Assembly: GCA_000716465.1 (NCBI GenBank)
Contig: JNWL01000010.1
Coordinates: 62,001-126,000 of the forward strand
Source of the DNA: Streptomyces bikiniensis
Lineage (GTDB): Bacteria; Actinomycetota; Actinomycetes; Streptomycetales; Streptomycetaceae
Length of the DNA stretch: 64,000 nucleotides
Direction of reading: 5' to 3'
Shown: positions 42,388 through 50,752 of the stretch, in pieces
How the letters are laid out: each line of letters opens with the position of its first letter
How positions within the stretch are numbered: position 1 is the first letter of the stretch
Made by a program: the position numbers and the translations under genes
Notes under the pieces: model-generated
What the model saw: only the letters and a program-made list of their open reading frames with translations
What the model was told of the DNA's origin: nothing
Database searches by the model: none

Positions 42388-44622
42388 ACGCGAAGGTATG
42401 CAGCGCGGACGGGTGCGGCGCGGACTGGTGCGGCGCGGGCGTTTCCAGCACGGTCCCGTGGAGCGCGGACGGCCGCCCGGGCCCTTCTCGCGGTCCTGGC
42501 GGCGGTGTGGTGGCTCGCCGCCCCCGCCACGGGCGGTGTCCCCGCCGCGCACGGTGTTCCCGCCGTGTCCGGTGTTGCCGCCGCGCACGGTGTTCCCGCC
42601 GTGTCCGGCGCCCGCGCCGACGACCCCGTCGTCCTGTCCCGGGACGGGCAGATCACCGACCGGGTGGGTGCCCTCCGCGACCGCCGCGCCTCCGTGGAGC
42701 AGGCCCTCGACCGCCTCTACGAGCAGGAGCGCGTCCAGCTCTTCGTCGTCTACGTACGGGACTTCTCCGGGCGCTCCGGCCAGGACTGGGCCGACGCCAC
42801 CGCCGCGCGCAACGGGTTCGGCGCCGGCGACCTGCTGCTCGCCGTCGCCACCCACGACCGGCAGTACGGCTACTCGGCCGACCCCGGCTCCGGCCTCACG
42901 CAGGCGCGGCTCGACGAGGTCGCGCGGACCGCGATCGAGCCGGCCCTGCGGCAGAACGACTGGGCCGGGGCCGCCGTCGGCGCGGCGGACGGCTACGGCG
43001 CCGTCCTCGCGGGCCGGCCGGTCACCGCTCCCCCGATCACCCCCGGGCCCGCCGACCCGGGCCACGCGTCCGACGACGGCCCCTCCGCCTCCGACCTGGT
43101 CCTGCCCGTGGTGCTGGTCGGCGGCGCCGGGGCGGTGGCGGCCTACGCGTACGCCAGGCGGCGCAAGCGGACCGGGACCCGCACCACGCCCGCGAACGGG
43201 CAGGGCTGGGGGCCGCCGAAGGAGCCCGCGCCGCCGACCCTGGACGAGCTGGACGGGGAGGCGCGCCGGACCCTGGTCGCCACCGACGACGCCGTCCGCA
43301 CCAGCCGGGAGGAGCTGGGCTTCGCGTCGGCGCAGTTCGGCGAGGAGGCGGTGCGGCCCTTCACCGAGTCCGTCGCCTTCGCCCAGGAGCAGCTGACGGC
43401 GTCGTTCCGGCTGCGGCAGAAGCTGGACGACGCCTTCCCCGAGGACGACGCGACCCGCCGGTCCATGCTGGAGGAGATCCTGCGCCGCTGCGGGGAGGCG
43501 GACGCGCGGCTCGACGCCGAGACCGAGTCCTTCGACCGGCTCCGCGCCCTGGAGCGGACCGCCCCCGAGGCGCTGGCGGCGGTCGAGGCCGCGCTCCGGG
43601 AGCAGACGGCCCGGATGGGCACGGCCGAGGCGGCGCTGACCGCCATGCGCGAGCGGTACGCGGAGACGGCGGCCTCGCCCGTCGCCGGCGACGTCGAACA
43701 GGCACGGGATCGGCTGGTCTTCGCGGAGGACCGGGTCGGGCGGGCCCGGGAGCGGATCGGCGCCGGTGACAACGGCGGGGCGGCCGTGCACGTACGGGCC
43801 GCCGAGGGCGCCGTGGACCAGGCGGCCCGGCTGATCGGGGCGGTGGACCGGCGGGCGCAGGAGCTGGCCGAGGCCGTGGGCCGGCTGCCGGGCGTCCTCG
43901 CGGAGACGGACGTGGACCTCGCGGACGCCCGCGGCCTCCTGAAGGGGACCGCCGCCGGGGTGTCCACGGCCGACCTCCAGGGCCGGATCGCCCGCGCCGA
44001 GGCGGTGGTGGCCGAGGTGCGGCGGAGCGCGGAGGCCGGACGGTACGACCCGATCGGCGCCCTGCGCCGGGTCGAGGAGGCGGACGCGGCCCTGGACGAG
44101 GCCCTGGAGGGGGCGCGGGAGCGCGAGTCGGGCACGCGGCGGGCCCGCGCGCTCCTGGACCAGGCGTTGCTGACGGCCCGTTCGGCGATCGGGGCGGCCT
44201 CCGACTACGTCGCCACCCACCGGGGCGCGGTGGGCAGCGAGGCCCGGACGCGCCTGACCGAGGCCGGGCGCCGCTGGGAGGAGGCGCAGGCCCTCGCGGC
44301 CGACGACCCGCAGTCCGCCCTCGCGGAGGCCCGGCAGGCGGACGCGCTCGCCCGGCGGGCGCAGGACCTCGCCGAGCGGGACGTCCGCGCCTACGGGAAC
44401 CCGATCGGCACGGGCGGGATGCCGGGGACGGGAGGGGGTTCCGGCGGGCTCGGCGGCGCGGTGCTCGGCGGCATCATCCTCGGCGGCCTCTTCGGCGGCG
44501 GAAGGGGCGGCGGGCCCGGAGGCCTCGGCGGGGGGTTCGGGGGCGGCGGCTTCGGCGGCGGGCCCGGCAGCTTCGGCGGCAGCGGCACGCGCGGCCGGCT
44601 GGGCGGCGGCGGACGCTTCTGA
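42385..44622 (+). CDS. TPM-domain membrane protein with long coiled coil and Gly-rich tail
   Basis: The 745-aa protein starts with a long signal peptide (about 1-75) that contains duplicated HGVPAVSG segments. The extracytoplasmic TPM (DUF477) domain follows at about 85-205 (ITDRVGALRDRRASVEQALDRLYEQERVQLFVVYVRDFSG, GAGDLLLAVATHDRQYGYSAD). A transmembrane helix (LVLPVVLVGGAGAVAAYAYA, about 235) is followed by about 400 residues of Ala/Glu/Arg-rich coiled coil. The C-terminus is almost purely Gly/Phe/Ser. It lies 61 bp upstream of pspA with the same orientation. The pairing suggests a membrane-integrity module, with the coiled coil possibly contacting PspA; this is inference. Confidence 0.8.
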   Translation: MTRRYAARTGAARTGAARAFPARSRGARTAARALLAVLAAVWWLAAPATGGVPAAHGVPAVSGVAAAHGVPAVSGARADDPVVLSRDGQITDRVGALRDRRASVEQALDRLYEQERVQLFVVYVRDFSGRSGQDWADATAARNGFGAGDLLLAVATHDRQYGYSADPGSGLTQARLDEVARTAIEPALRQNDWAGAAVGAADGYGAVLAGRPVTAPPITPGPADPGHASDDGPSASDLVLPVVLVGGAGAVAAYAYARRRKRTGTRTTPANGQGWGPPKEPAPPTLDELDGEARRTLVATDDAVRTSREELGFASAQFGEEAVRPFTESVAFAQEQLTASFRLRQKLDDAFPEDDATRRSMLEEILRRCGEADARLDAETESFDRLRALERTAPEALAAVEAALREQTARMGTAEAALTAMRERYAETAASPVAGDVEQARDRLVFAEDRVGRARERIGAGDNGGAAVHVRAAEGAVDQAARLIGAVDRRAQELAEAVGRLPGVLAETDVDLADARGLLKGTAAGVSTADLQGRIARAEAVVAEVRRSAEAGRYDPIGALRRVEEADAALDEALEGARERESGTRRARALLDQALLTARSAIGAASDYVATHRGAVGSEARTRLTEAGRRWEEAQALAADDPQSALAEARQADALARRAQDLAERDVRAYGNPIGTGGMPGTGGGSGGLGGAVLGGIILGGLFGGGRGGGPGGLGGGFGGGGFGGGPGSFGGSGTRGRLGGGGRF
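42535..42606 (+). repeat. 36-bp tandem duplication in the signal-peptide region
   Basis: Two 36-bp units, 42535-42570 and 42571-42606, encode GVPAAHGVPAVS and GVAAAHGVPAVS. Confidence 0.8.
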
Positions 44623-44683
44623 CCCGGGACCGCCGTCCCACGAGCACCTTCTCTCCCCCTCATCCCCCTCAAGGAGAAGTCCC

Positions 44684-45391
44684 ATGAGCAAGCAGACCGT
44701 CCTCGGCCGGGTCACCCAGCTGGCGAAGGCCAACATCAACGCCCTGCTGGACCAGGCGGAGGACCCGCAGAAGATGCTGGACCAGCTCATCCGCGACTAC
44801 GCGAACAACATCGCGGACGCGGAGGAGGCGGTGGCCGCGACCATCGGCAACCTCCGGCTGATGGAGCAGGACCACCGGGAGGACGTGGAGGCGGCGAAGG
44901 AGTGGGGCGGCAAGGCGCTCGCCGCCAGCCGGAAGGCGGACGAGCTGCGGGACGGCGGGCGGGCGGCGGAGGCGGACCGCTTCGACAACCTGGCGAAGGT
45001 GGCCCTCGGCCGCCAGCTCCAGTCGGAGAAGGAGGCGCGGACGGCGGAGCCGGCGATCGCCGCGCAGACCGAGGTGGTGGCGAAGCTCAGGGACGGCCTC
45101 GACCGGATGAAGGCGAAGCTCACCGAGCTCCAGGCCAAGCGGGACGAACTGGTGGCCCGCGCCAAGTCGGCGCAGGCGCAGAACACGATGATGGACGCCG
45201 TGAAGAACGTCGACGTCCTCGACCCGACCAGCGAGCTGAGCCGCTTCGAGGACAAGGTGCGCCGGGAGGAGGCCCGGGCCCTCGGCAAGCAGGAGCTGGC
45301 GGCCTCCTCCCTGGACGCGCAGTTCGAGCAGCTGGACGCGCTCGGGGACGACGCCGAGATCGAGGCCCGGCTGGCGGCGCTCAAGAAGTGA
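44684..45391 (+). CDS. pspA: PspA/IM30 family membrane-stress protein
   Basis: The 235-aa almost entirely helical peripheral membrane protein belongs to the ESCRT-III-like PspA/Vipp1 family. It starts MSKQTVLGRVTQLAKANINALLDQAEDPQKMLDQLIRDY, with the conserved amphipathic helix and the EDP motif. A coiled coil runs from about 25 to 185, and the end DAEIEARLAALKK is the typical short tail. ATG 44684 follows AAGGAGA. It is probably co-transcribed with the TPM-domain gene. No PspF/PspBC homologue is nearby, as usual in actinobacteria. Confidence 0.92.
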   Translation: MSKQTVLGRVTQLAKANINALLDQAEDPQKMLDQLIRDYANNIADAEEAVAATIGNLRLMEQDHREDVEAAKEWGGKALAASRKADELRDGGRAAEADRFDNLAKVALGRQLQSEKEARTAEPAIAAQTEVVAKLRDGLDRMKAKLTELQAKRDELVARAKSAQAQNTMMDAVKNVDVLDPTSELSRFEDKVRREEARALGKQELAASSLDAQFEQLDALGDDAEIEARLAALKK

Positions 45392-45401
45392 CCCGGCGCC
45401 A

Positions 45402-45472
45402 CCCCCGTACGCGTACAGCCCGTCCCCGTACACGTACGCGTACAGCCCGCCCCCGTACGCGTACGCGTACGG
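45402..45472. repeat. GTACGCGTAC-rich repeat cluster between pspA and the phosphatase gene
   Basis: The palindromic core GTACGCGTAC occurs at 45407-45416, 45434-45443 and in the extended GTACGCGTACGCGTAC at 45455-45470. Spacing is 20-27 bp and the intervening sequence is CCC-rich. It lies between convergent genes and may serve as terminator hairpins. Confidence 0.7.
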
Positions 45473-45473
45473 C

Positions 45474-48044
45474 TCAGAACATGCTGAGCAGCTGCTCCAC
45501 GGTCGGCTCCGCCGCCTCCCCGTCCTCCGGCAGGTCCAGTTCGAACCAGACGGTCTTGCCGCGCGGAGTGCGGCGCGAGCCCCAGGAGGAGCTGAGGAGC
45601 CCGACGAGCTGGAGGCCGCGGCCGCCCTCGTCGGTGTCCTTGGCGCGGCGGCGGCGCGGCTGGACCAGGCCGGCGTCCCAGACCTCGCAGACGAGGGTGC
45701 GGTCGCGCAGCAGGCGCAGCCGGATCTCGCCCTCGCCGTAGCGCAGGGCGTTGGTGACGAGTTCGCTGACGAGGAGTTCGACGGTGTCGACCAGCGGTTC
45801 GAGGTCCCAGGCGGCGAGCTGGGCGCGGGCGAGTTCGCGGGCGCGGCCGACCGAGCGGGGCTCCCTGGGCAGCCGCCAGTCCCCGACGGCCTCGGCGGGC
45901 AGCCCCTGGACCCGGGCCATCAGGAGGGCGATGTCGTCCTCGCCGTGCCCGGTGTTCAGGCTGCCCAGGACCCGGTCGCAGACGTCCTCCAGGGGGCGGG
46001 ACGGGTCGGTGAGGGCGCGCCGGAAGGCGCTGAGGCCCTCGTCCAGGGGGTGGTCGCGGGACTCGACCAGGCCGTCGGTGTAGAGGGCGAGGAGGGCGCC
46101 CTCGGGGATCTCGACCTCGACCTCCTCGAAGGGCTCGCCGCCGACCCCGAGCGGCATACCGGGGGGCACGTCGAGCAGCCGGGCCGCCTCGCCGGGTTCG
46201 ACGAGGACCGGCGGGAGGTGGCCGGCGTTGGCGAAGGTGCAGCGGCGGGTGACCGGGTCGTAGACGGCGTAGACGCAGGTGGCGAGGTAGACCTCGGAGA
46301 GCTCGGGGCCGCGGTTCTTGTGCGCGCGGGACTGCTGGGTGCCGATGGGGGCGCCGAGGCCGCGGGCGATCTCGTCCAGGTGGGAGAGGACCTCGGCCGG
46401 TTCCAGGTCGAGCTGGGCGAGGGTCCGCACGGCGGTGCGCAGTTCGCCCATGGCGACGGCGGCGCGCAGGCCGCGGCCCATGACGTCCCCGATGACGAGG
46501 GCGGTGCGGTGGCCGGGGAGTTCGATGACGTCGAACCAGTCGCCGCCGACCTCGGTGGCGTCGGTGCCGGGGAGGTAGCGGCAGGCGATGTCGAGTCCGG
46601 CGGCCTCGGGGTCGCCGGGCGGGAGCAGGCTGCGCTGGAGGATGAGGGCCCGCTCGTGTTCGCGGCGGTAGAGGCGGGCGTTGTCGATGCAGACGGCGGC
46701 CCGGGCGGCGAGTTCGACGGCGAGGGCCCGGTCGCGCTCCCCGAAGGGCTCGCTGCCCTTGGCGCGGGAGAACTGGACGAGGCCGACGACGGTGTCGTGG
46801 GCGGTCATGGGGACGACCAGGGTGGACCGGGCGAGGTCGCCGTCGTCGCCGTGGACCGTGCGGACGCGGCCGGTGCGGAGGGCTCCGGCGTACGGGGAGT
46901 TGAAGGGGTAGCGGTGGACGGCGCCGACCTCGATGGGCACGGTGCCCGGGCAGCCGGGGTCGGAGGCGTGGCCCTCGTCGGTCCTGCGGGGGGTGTCGGA
47001 GACGGCGCTGGCGAAGGCGACCCGGCGCAGTTCGGCGCTGCCGGCCCCGTAGCCGACGTCGTGGGAGCTGCCCCAGCGGCCCGGCGGCGCCTCGTCGCCG
47101 GTGAGGAGGCCCTGGTAGAGGTCGACGGAGGCGAGGTCGCAGAAGCCGGGGACGGCGACGTCGAGGAGTTCGCGGGCGGTGGCCTCCAGGTCCAGGGTGT
47201 TGCCGATGCGGGCGCCGGCCTGGTTGAGGAGGGCGAGGTTGCGGCGGGCGCTGGCGGCCTCCCGGGCCGCGTTGTGGCGGCGGGTGACGTCGATGCCGAG
47301 GCCCGCGACGCCGATCGGGCGGCCGGAGCCGCTGTGCACGCGGTAGAGGTTGATGGACCAGTGGCGGCGGTCCCTGGCGCCGGGGGCGGCGCCGACGATC
47401 CTCAGGTCGGTGACGGACTCGCCGGTCTCCAGGACCTTCCGCAGGGCGCCGGTCATCCGGTCGGCCTCGGCGCGGCTCAGGTAGTCGTGGACGGTGCGGC
47501 CGCGGTGGTCGTCGGCTTCGCCGCCGAAGACGGTGGCGAAGCGCCGGTTGGCCCGCCGGACGGTGAGGTCGGTGTCGAAGAGGAGGAACCCGAAGGGCGA
47601 TTGGCCGAATATCGCCTGGGAGGCGGCGAGGTCGGTCTCGATGCGGCGGAGGGCGCGCACGTCGACGACGATGCACAGCGCGGCCCGCTCCCCCGTCTCG
47701 GTCTCGGTCGGCATGACGTACATCTCGGCCACGCCGTGGGGGCGTTCCTCGCCGGGGACGCGGAAGGGGACGAGGCCCGTCCACTCCTTGCCGTCGAGGA
47801 TCTCCTTGACCCTCCGGTGACCGCGCTCGCGCAGGTCGGCGGGCATGAAGACCTCCACGGGGTCCTTGCCCCTGGCCTCCTCCGCGGTGACGCCGAAGAG
47901 GTCCACGGCCCTCCGGCTCCACTGCTCGACCAGGCCGTCGGGCCCGATCGAGAAGGAGGCCACCCGGATGTAGTCGTAGAGGGAGCCGGGCGGGCTGCTC
48001 TGCCACACGACGCCGCCGCTCGCCGTCCCAGGTATCTCGCTCAC
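45474..48044 (-). CDS. PAS-PAS-GAF-SpoIIE phosphatase with C-terminal HATPase (RsbU/RsbW-like regulator)
   Basis: The 856-aa regulatory protein has two PAS domains (about 20-130 and 145-255; FSIGPDGLVEQWSRRAVDLFG, FGFLLFDTDLTVRRANRRFATVFGG). A GAF domain follows at about 270-450. The PPM/SpoIIE phosphatase is at about 470-690 (YLPGTDATEVGGDWFDVIELPGHRTALVIGDVMGRG). A GHKL ATPase domain is at about 715-850 (LLVSELVTNALRYGEGEIRL, DEGGRGLQLVGLLSSSWGSRRTPRGKTVWFEL). Such proteins both dephosphorylate anti-anti-sigma factors and act as anti-sigma kinases. GTG 48044 is preceded by GAGGGGA. The next upstream gene encodes a free-standing HATPase ending in nearly the same motif. Confidence 0.9.
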   Translation of the reverse strand: MSEIPGTASGGVVWQSSPPGSLYDYIRVASFSIGPDGLVEQWSRRAVDLFGVTAEEARGKDPVEVFMPADLRERGHRRVKEILDGKEWTGLVPFRVPGEERPHGVAEMYVMPTETETGERAALCIVVDVRALRRIETDLAASQAIFGQSPFGFLLFDTDLTVRRANRRFATVFGGEADDHRGRTVHDYLSRAEADRMTGALRKVLETGESVTDLRIVGAAPGARDRRHWSINLYRVHSGSGRPIGVAGLGIDVTRRHNAAREAASARRNLALLNQAGARIGNTLDLEATARELLDVAVPGFCDLASVDLYQGLLTGDEAPPGRWGSSHDVGYGAGSAELRRVAFASAVSDTPRRTDEGHASDPGCPGTVPIEVGAVHRYPFNSPYAGALRTGRVRTVHGDDGDLARSTLVVPMTAHDTVVGLVQFSRAKGSEPFGERDRALAVELAARAAVCIDNARLYRREHERALILQRSLLPPGDPEAAGLDIACRYLPGTDATEVGGDWFDVIELPGHRTALVIGDVMGRGLRAAVAMGELRTAVRTLAQLDLEPAEVLSHLDEIARGLGAPIGTQQSRAHKNRGPELSEVYLATCVYAVYDPVTRRCTFANAGHLPPVLVEPGEAARLLDVPPGMPLGVGGEPFEEVEVEIPEGALLALYTDGLVESRDHPLDEGLSAFRRALTDPSRPLEDVCDRVLGSLNTGHGEDDIALLMARVQGLPAEAVGDWRLPREPRSVGRARELARAQLAAWDLEPLVDTVELLVSELVTNALRYGEGEIRLRLLRDRTLVCEVWDAGLVQPRRRRAKDTDEGGRGLQLVGLLSSSWGSRRTPRGKTVWFELDLPEDGEAAEPTVEQLLSMF

Positions 48045-48188
48045 GCGACCGTCCCCTCCAGCTCACCGCACCGGACCGGCCATGCCCGCAGTATTCAATA
48101 CGGCGGGCTCCGGCGGTACGACGTTCACGATCACAGGGTGGTCTCGTTCGCTCCTCGCCGAGTACCGGTGATCGTTGTCCCACCCTCT

Positions 48189-48611
48189 TTACTCACCAGG
48201 CAGAGCCAGCTCGAACCATACGGTTTTGCCGACGGTCCCCTTGCGGGTCCCCCAGCGGCGGGCGGTGCCGGCCACGAGGCCGAGGCCGCGGCCCCCCTCG
48301 TCGTCGGGCCCGGGGGCCTTGGCGGTCGGCGGATCCGGAAGCGGATCGGAGACCTCCACGAGCAGCGCCGTGCAGTGGGCCGGGTCGGCGCCGTCGGGGT
48401 GGACGCGGACCAGGCGGACCCCGATGGGGCCGGAGGCGTACCGCAGGGAGTTGGTCACCAGCTCGCTGACCAGCAGGACGGTCACGTCGCCGAGGAGTCC
48501 GTCGAGCTCCCAGGCGCGGAGGGTCTCGCGCACCGCGTGGCGGGCGGTGCGCACGGCGTTCGCCTCGGCCGGGAAGGTCCACTCGGCGCGGTCGCCGTCG
48601 GTGTAGATCAC
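48189..48611 (-). CDS. stand-alone HATPase anti-sigma/serine kinase (RsbW-like)
   Basis: The 140-aa GHKL-type ATP-binding protein has the N-box LLVSELVTNSLRYASGPIGV (about 45-65) and G-box DDEGGRGLGLVAGTARRWGTRKGTVGKTVWFELALP. Such small kinases bind sigma factors or phosphorylate anti-sigma antagonists; the partner is not in the window. GTG 48611 overlaps a 27-codon upstream ORF as GTGA, suggesting translational coupling. It precedes and probably cooperates with the PAS-GAF-SpoIIE gene 144 bp downstream. Confidence 0.85.
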   Translation of the reverse strand: MIYTDGDRAEWTFPAEANAVRTARHAVRETLRAWELDGLLGDVTVLLVSELVTNSLRYASGPIGVRLVRVHPDGADPAHCTALLVEVSDPLPDPPTAKAPGPDDEGGRGLGLVAGTARRWGTRKGTVGKTVWFELALPGE

Positions 48612-48691
48612 ACCCGATCACTTCCCCAGCCGTGGGTCAGCAGGAAGGCCCGCGCCTTCGCGCGAGGTACCAATGGGGACATACCCACCAT
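48608..48691 (-). CDS. possible 27-aa leader peptide, leaderless, coupled to the HATPase gene
   Basis: ATG 48691 opens a short frame (MVGMSPLVPRAKARAFLLTH...) ending in TGA that overlaps the GTG start of the HATPase as GTGA. On the minus strand TAACTT (48704-48699) lies 7 nt before this ATG, which would make it the first codon of a leaderless mRNA. The peptide is basic with no known motif. Its role may be to couple or tune translation of the kinase. Coding status is uncertain. Confidence 0.45.
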   Translation of the reverse strand: MVGMSPLVPRAKARAFLLTHGWGSDRV

Positions 48692-48810
48692 ATGCGGCAA
48701 GTTATCCCACCGGGGGCGGTCACCGGCGCACGGTGGCACGAACGGCGTAGGGAGCGGCCGGGCGCCCGCCGGAGGGGCGCCCGGGGGATGCCCGGGGGAC
48801 GCCGGGGGCC

Positions 48811-49242
48811 TCAGTGCTCCGGGAGCCGCAGCCCGGCCTCGGCGACGGCGGGGCGGTCCTGGTCGAGCCAGTCGACCGAGTCCAGCTCCGAGCGGGTGAG
48901 CCAGCGCAGTTCGTCGTGGTCCTCCAGGGGGCGCGGTTCGCCGGAGAGCAGGCGGGCGGTCCACACCCGCAGGACGTAGCCGGGTTTCAGCGGCCACTCG
49001 CCGGGGATGCGCTCCCCCGGCTCGACCTCCACGCCGAGCTCCTCCCGGAGCTCCCGGACCAGGGCCTCCTCCGGGCCCTCGCCCGGTTCGAGCTTGCCGC
49101 CGGGCAGTTCCCAGCGGCCGGCGAGGTCGGCGGGGGCGCTGCGCCGGGCGGCGAGCAGGCGCCCCCGGTCGTAGAGGGCGCCGGCGACGACGACCACGGG
49201 GACGGGGTCGCGGCGGTGGGTCTCGGTGGTGCGTTCCGTCAT
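48811..49242 (-). CDS. Nudix (MutT-like) hydrolase
   Basis: The 143-aa enzyme hydrolyses a nucleoside diphosphate-linked substrate, probably oxidised or other (d)NTPs. The Nudix box GGKLEPGEGPEEALVRELREELGV (about 49-72) carries all GX5EX7REUXEEXGU residues. ELPGG precedes it, as in MutT. ATG 49242 has no Shine-Dalgarno sequence; TACGCT (49254-49249 on the minus strand) 6 nt upstream predicts a leaderless mRNA. Confidence 0.88.
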   Translation of the reverse strand: MTERTTETHRRDPVPVVVVAGALYDRGRLLAARRSAPADLAGRWELPGGKLEPGEGPEEALVRELREELGVEVEPGERIPGEWPLKPGYVLRVWTARLLSGEPRPLEDHDELRWLTRSELDSVDWLDQDRPAVAEAGLRLPEH

Positions 49243-49254
49243 GGCGCGAGCGTA
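49240..49254 (-). promoter_or_regulatory. -10 box giving a leaderless Nudix transcript
   Basis: TACGCT (49254-49249) followed by CGCGCC and ATG (49242-49240) fits a leaderless promoter. Confidence 0.4.
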
Positions 49255-49287
49255 GCCGGGACCCGGGGACGGGGGTCCGCGGGCGGC

Positions 49288-49467
49288 TCAGAGGGCGGGG
49301 CTGCCGATGCGCTCGACCCAGTAGAGCTGCTTGTGGCCGCGGTCGTCGAGGCTGTCCGCGACCTTCCGCGCCTCGCCCTCGGTCGCGTACCGCCCCACCC
49401 GGTAGCGGTTGCCGTTGTCGTCCTGCCGAATGACGAGCCAGGGGAGGACGGGGTCGCTGTCGGTCAT
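49288..49467 (-). CDS. SPOR-like mini-protein, 59 aa
   Basis: The sequence starts MTDSDPVLPWLVIRQDDNGN, continues RYRVGRYATEGEARKVADSLDD and ends LYWVERIGSPAL. The pattern (beta strand, a helix rich in Ala/Glu/Arg, beta strand) resembles the SPOR or similar small RNP-like fold that binds denuded peptidoglycan. It has no signal peptide, however, so a cytosolic role is possible. ATG 49467 has a strong ribosome binding site (GGAGGGAGGAG). It is conserved-looking but of unknown function. Confidence 0.75.
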   Translation of the reverse strand: MTDSDPVLPWLVIRQDDNGNRYRVGRYATEGEARKVADSLDDRGHKQLYWVERIGSPAL

Positions 49468-49846
49468 CGGGCTCCTCCCTCCGCCGGTCCGCGTGCCGTC
49501 AAGGATCTCCGGGAAACCGCAATCCGCATATGCCGGAGCTTACGCCTGACCTTCACACAGCGGATACGGGTTTACACAAAGAGGCACGGTTCGGCCGGTT
49601 ACCGACGGAGCGCGGCCGAAGTCGGGCCCCACCCCGGACGGCCACGCACCCTGACCCCCCGTCACCCGCCACCCCCACACAGGAGTACGCCCCCGGCCCC
49701 GGAGGCACGGGCACACGGGCCGACGGGCCCACCCCCCACCGCCCCGAACACCCCCGAAAACCCCCGCGCGGGCACGAACGGGCGACGGGCCGCGCGGACG
49801 CGGCGGGTCCGCGGCACCGGGAGTGCGGCGCGGGCCCCGCCCCGCG
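49468..49846. other. 379-bp intergenic region with C-rich tract
   Basis: I see no gene here. The first 130 bp are relatively AT-rich and should hold the promoter of the 59-aa gene. The remainder is a CCC/CACC-rich stretch of unusual composition. A weak hairpin at 49793-49813 (7-bp stem) may end the GntR transcript. Confidence 0.6.
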
Positions 49847-50599
49847 TCACCTCACCGGCAGGTGGTACGCGATCCGGTAGCGGTCGGCCGGGACCACCAC
49901 GTCGGCGGTCTCGACGGCCCGGCCCGAGGCGTAGTAGGTCCGCTCCACGACCATGACCACGTGGCCCGGGACCCCGCCCAGCGCCAGGAGCTCGTCGGCG
50001 AGGCCGGGGCGGGCGCCGACCTCCTCCACCACGTTGTCCACGACGACGTCGATGGCGGCCATCCGCTCGACGACCCCGCAGCCGCCCAGGGGGCCCTCCT
50101 CGGGCAGCATGACCGGCGTCCGGCCGGTGACGGCGAGGGGCTCCCAGGAGGTGGAGACCATCATGGGCTCGCCGCCGTCCCGGTACACGTACCGCGTGCG
50201 CATCACCCGCTCGCCCGGCTCGATGCCGAGCCGCCCGGCCACCTCCGGGCTCGCGGGCTCCTGTCCGCTGTTCGACTCCCAGGTGCCGTGCGCCCCCTCG
50301 GCCGCCTGCTCCTGCCGGAAGGGGCTGGCCCCGGAGGCCGGGCGGTAGCCGGAGCGGGCGATCCGGCGCGGCACCGGGCGCTCCCGCACGTACGTCCCGG
50401 AGCCCGAGCGGCCCTCCACGAGCCCCTCGGCCATCAGTACCTTGCGGGCCTCCAGTGCGACGGTGTCCGACACCCCGTACTCCTCGCGGATGCGTGCCTG
50501 CGAGGGAAGGCGGGTATGGGGCGGAAGCGAGCCGTTGGCGATCTTCTCCCGCAGATCGCCCGCCACGCGCAGATAGGCGGGCTGCTCACCGAACGTCAC
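49847..50599 (-). CDS. GntR/HutC-family transcriptional regulator (UTRA domain)
   Basis: The 250-aa regulator has an N-terminal winged helix at about 8-75 (AYLRVAGDLREKIANGSLPPHTRLPSQARIREEYGVSDTVALEARKVLMAEGLVEGRSGSGTYV). The C-terminal UTRA effector domain is at about 100-245 (RLGIEPGERVMRTRYVYRDGGEPMMVSTSWEPL). GTG 50599 follows GGGGAG. The upstream region carries the inverted repeat TGTCA (50622-50626) and TGACA (50636-50640), possibly its own operator. It is divergent from the chitinase gene. It is not DasR itself, judging from its N-terminal sequence; the effector is unknown. Confidence 0.87.
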   Translation of the reverse strand: MTFGEQPAYLRVAGDLREKIANGSLPPHTRLPSQARIREEYGVSDTVALEARKVLMAEGLVEGRSGSGTYVRERPVPRRIARSGYRPASGASPFRQEQAAEGAHGTWESNSGQEPASPEVAGRLGIEPGERVMRTRYVYRDGGEPMMVSTSWEPLAVTGRTPVMLPEEGPLGGCGVVERMAAIDVVVDNVVEEVGARPGLADELLALGGVPGHVVMVVERTYYASGRAVETADVVVPADRYRIAYHLPVR

Positions 50600-50752
50600 T
50601 GGACACTCCCCTCAGGTTGACTGTCAGCTACAGCGTGACAACCGTGGGTCGCGAACCGCAAGCATGGGCCAGAGTTTCACTCGAAGTGATGAAGCCCTCG
50701 CCGTACACCTCGACTACCGAGGTTTTCTCCGGGGCGGATGCGGTCGGATCCC

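Noticed and set aside
49530..49880. Small plus-strand open frames in the C-rich intergenic stretch
   Set aside because: They are Pro/Thr/Arg-rich translations of a CCC-biased tract with no ribosome binding site or homology, and they overlap the GntR gene.
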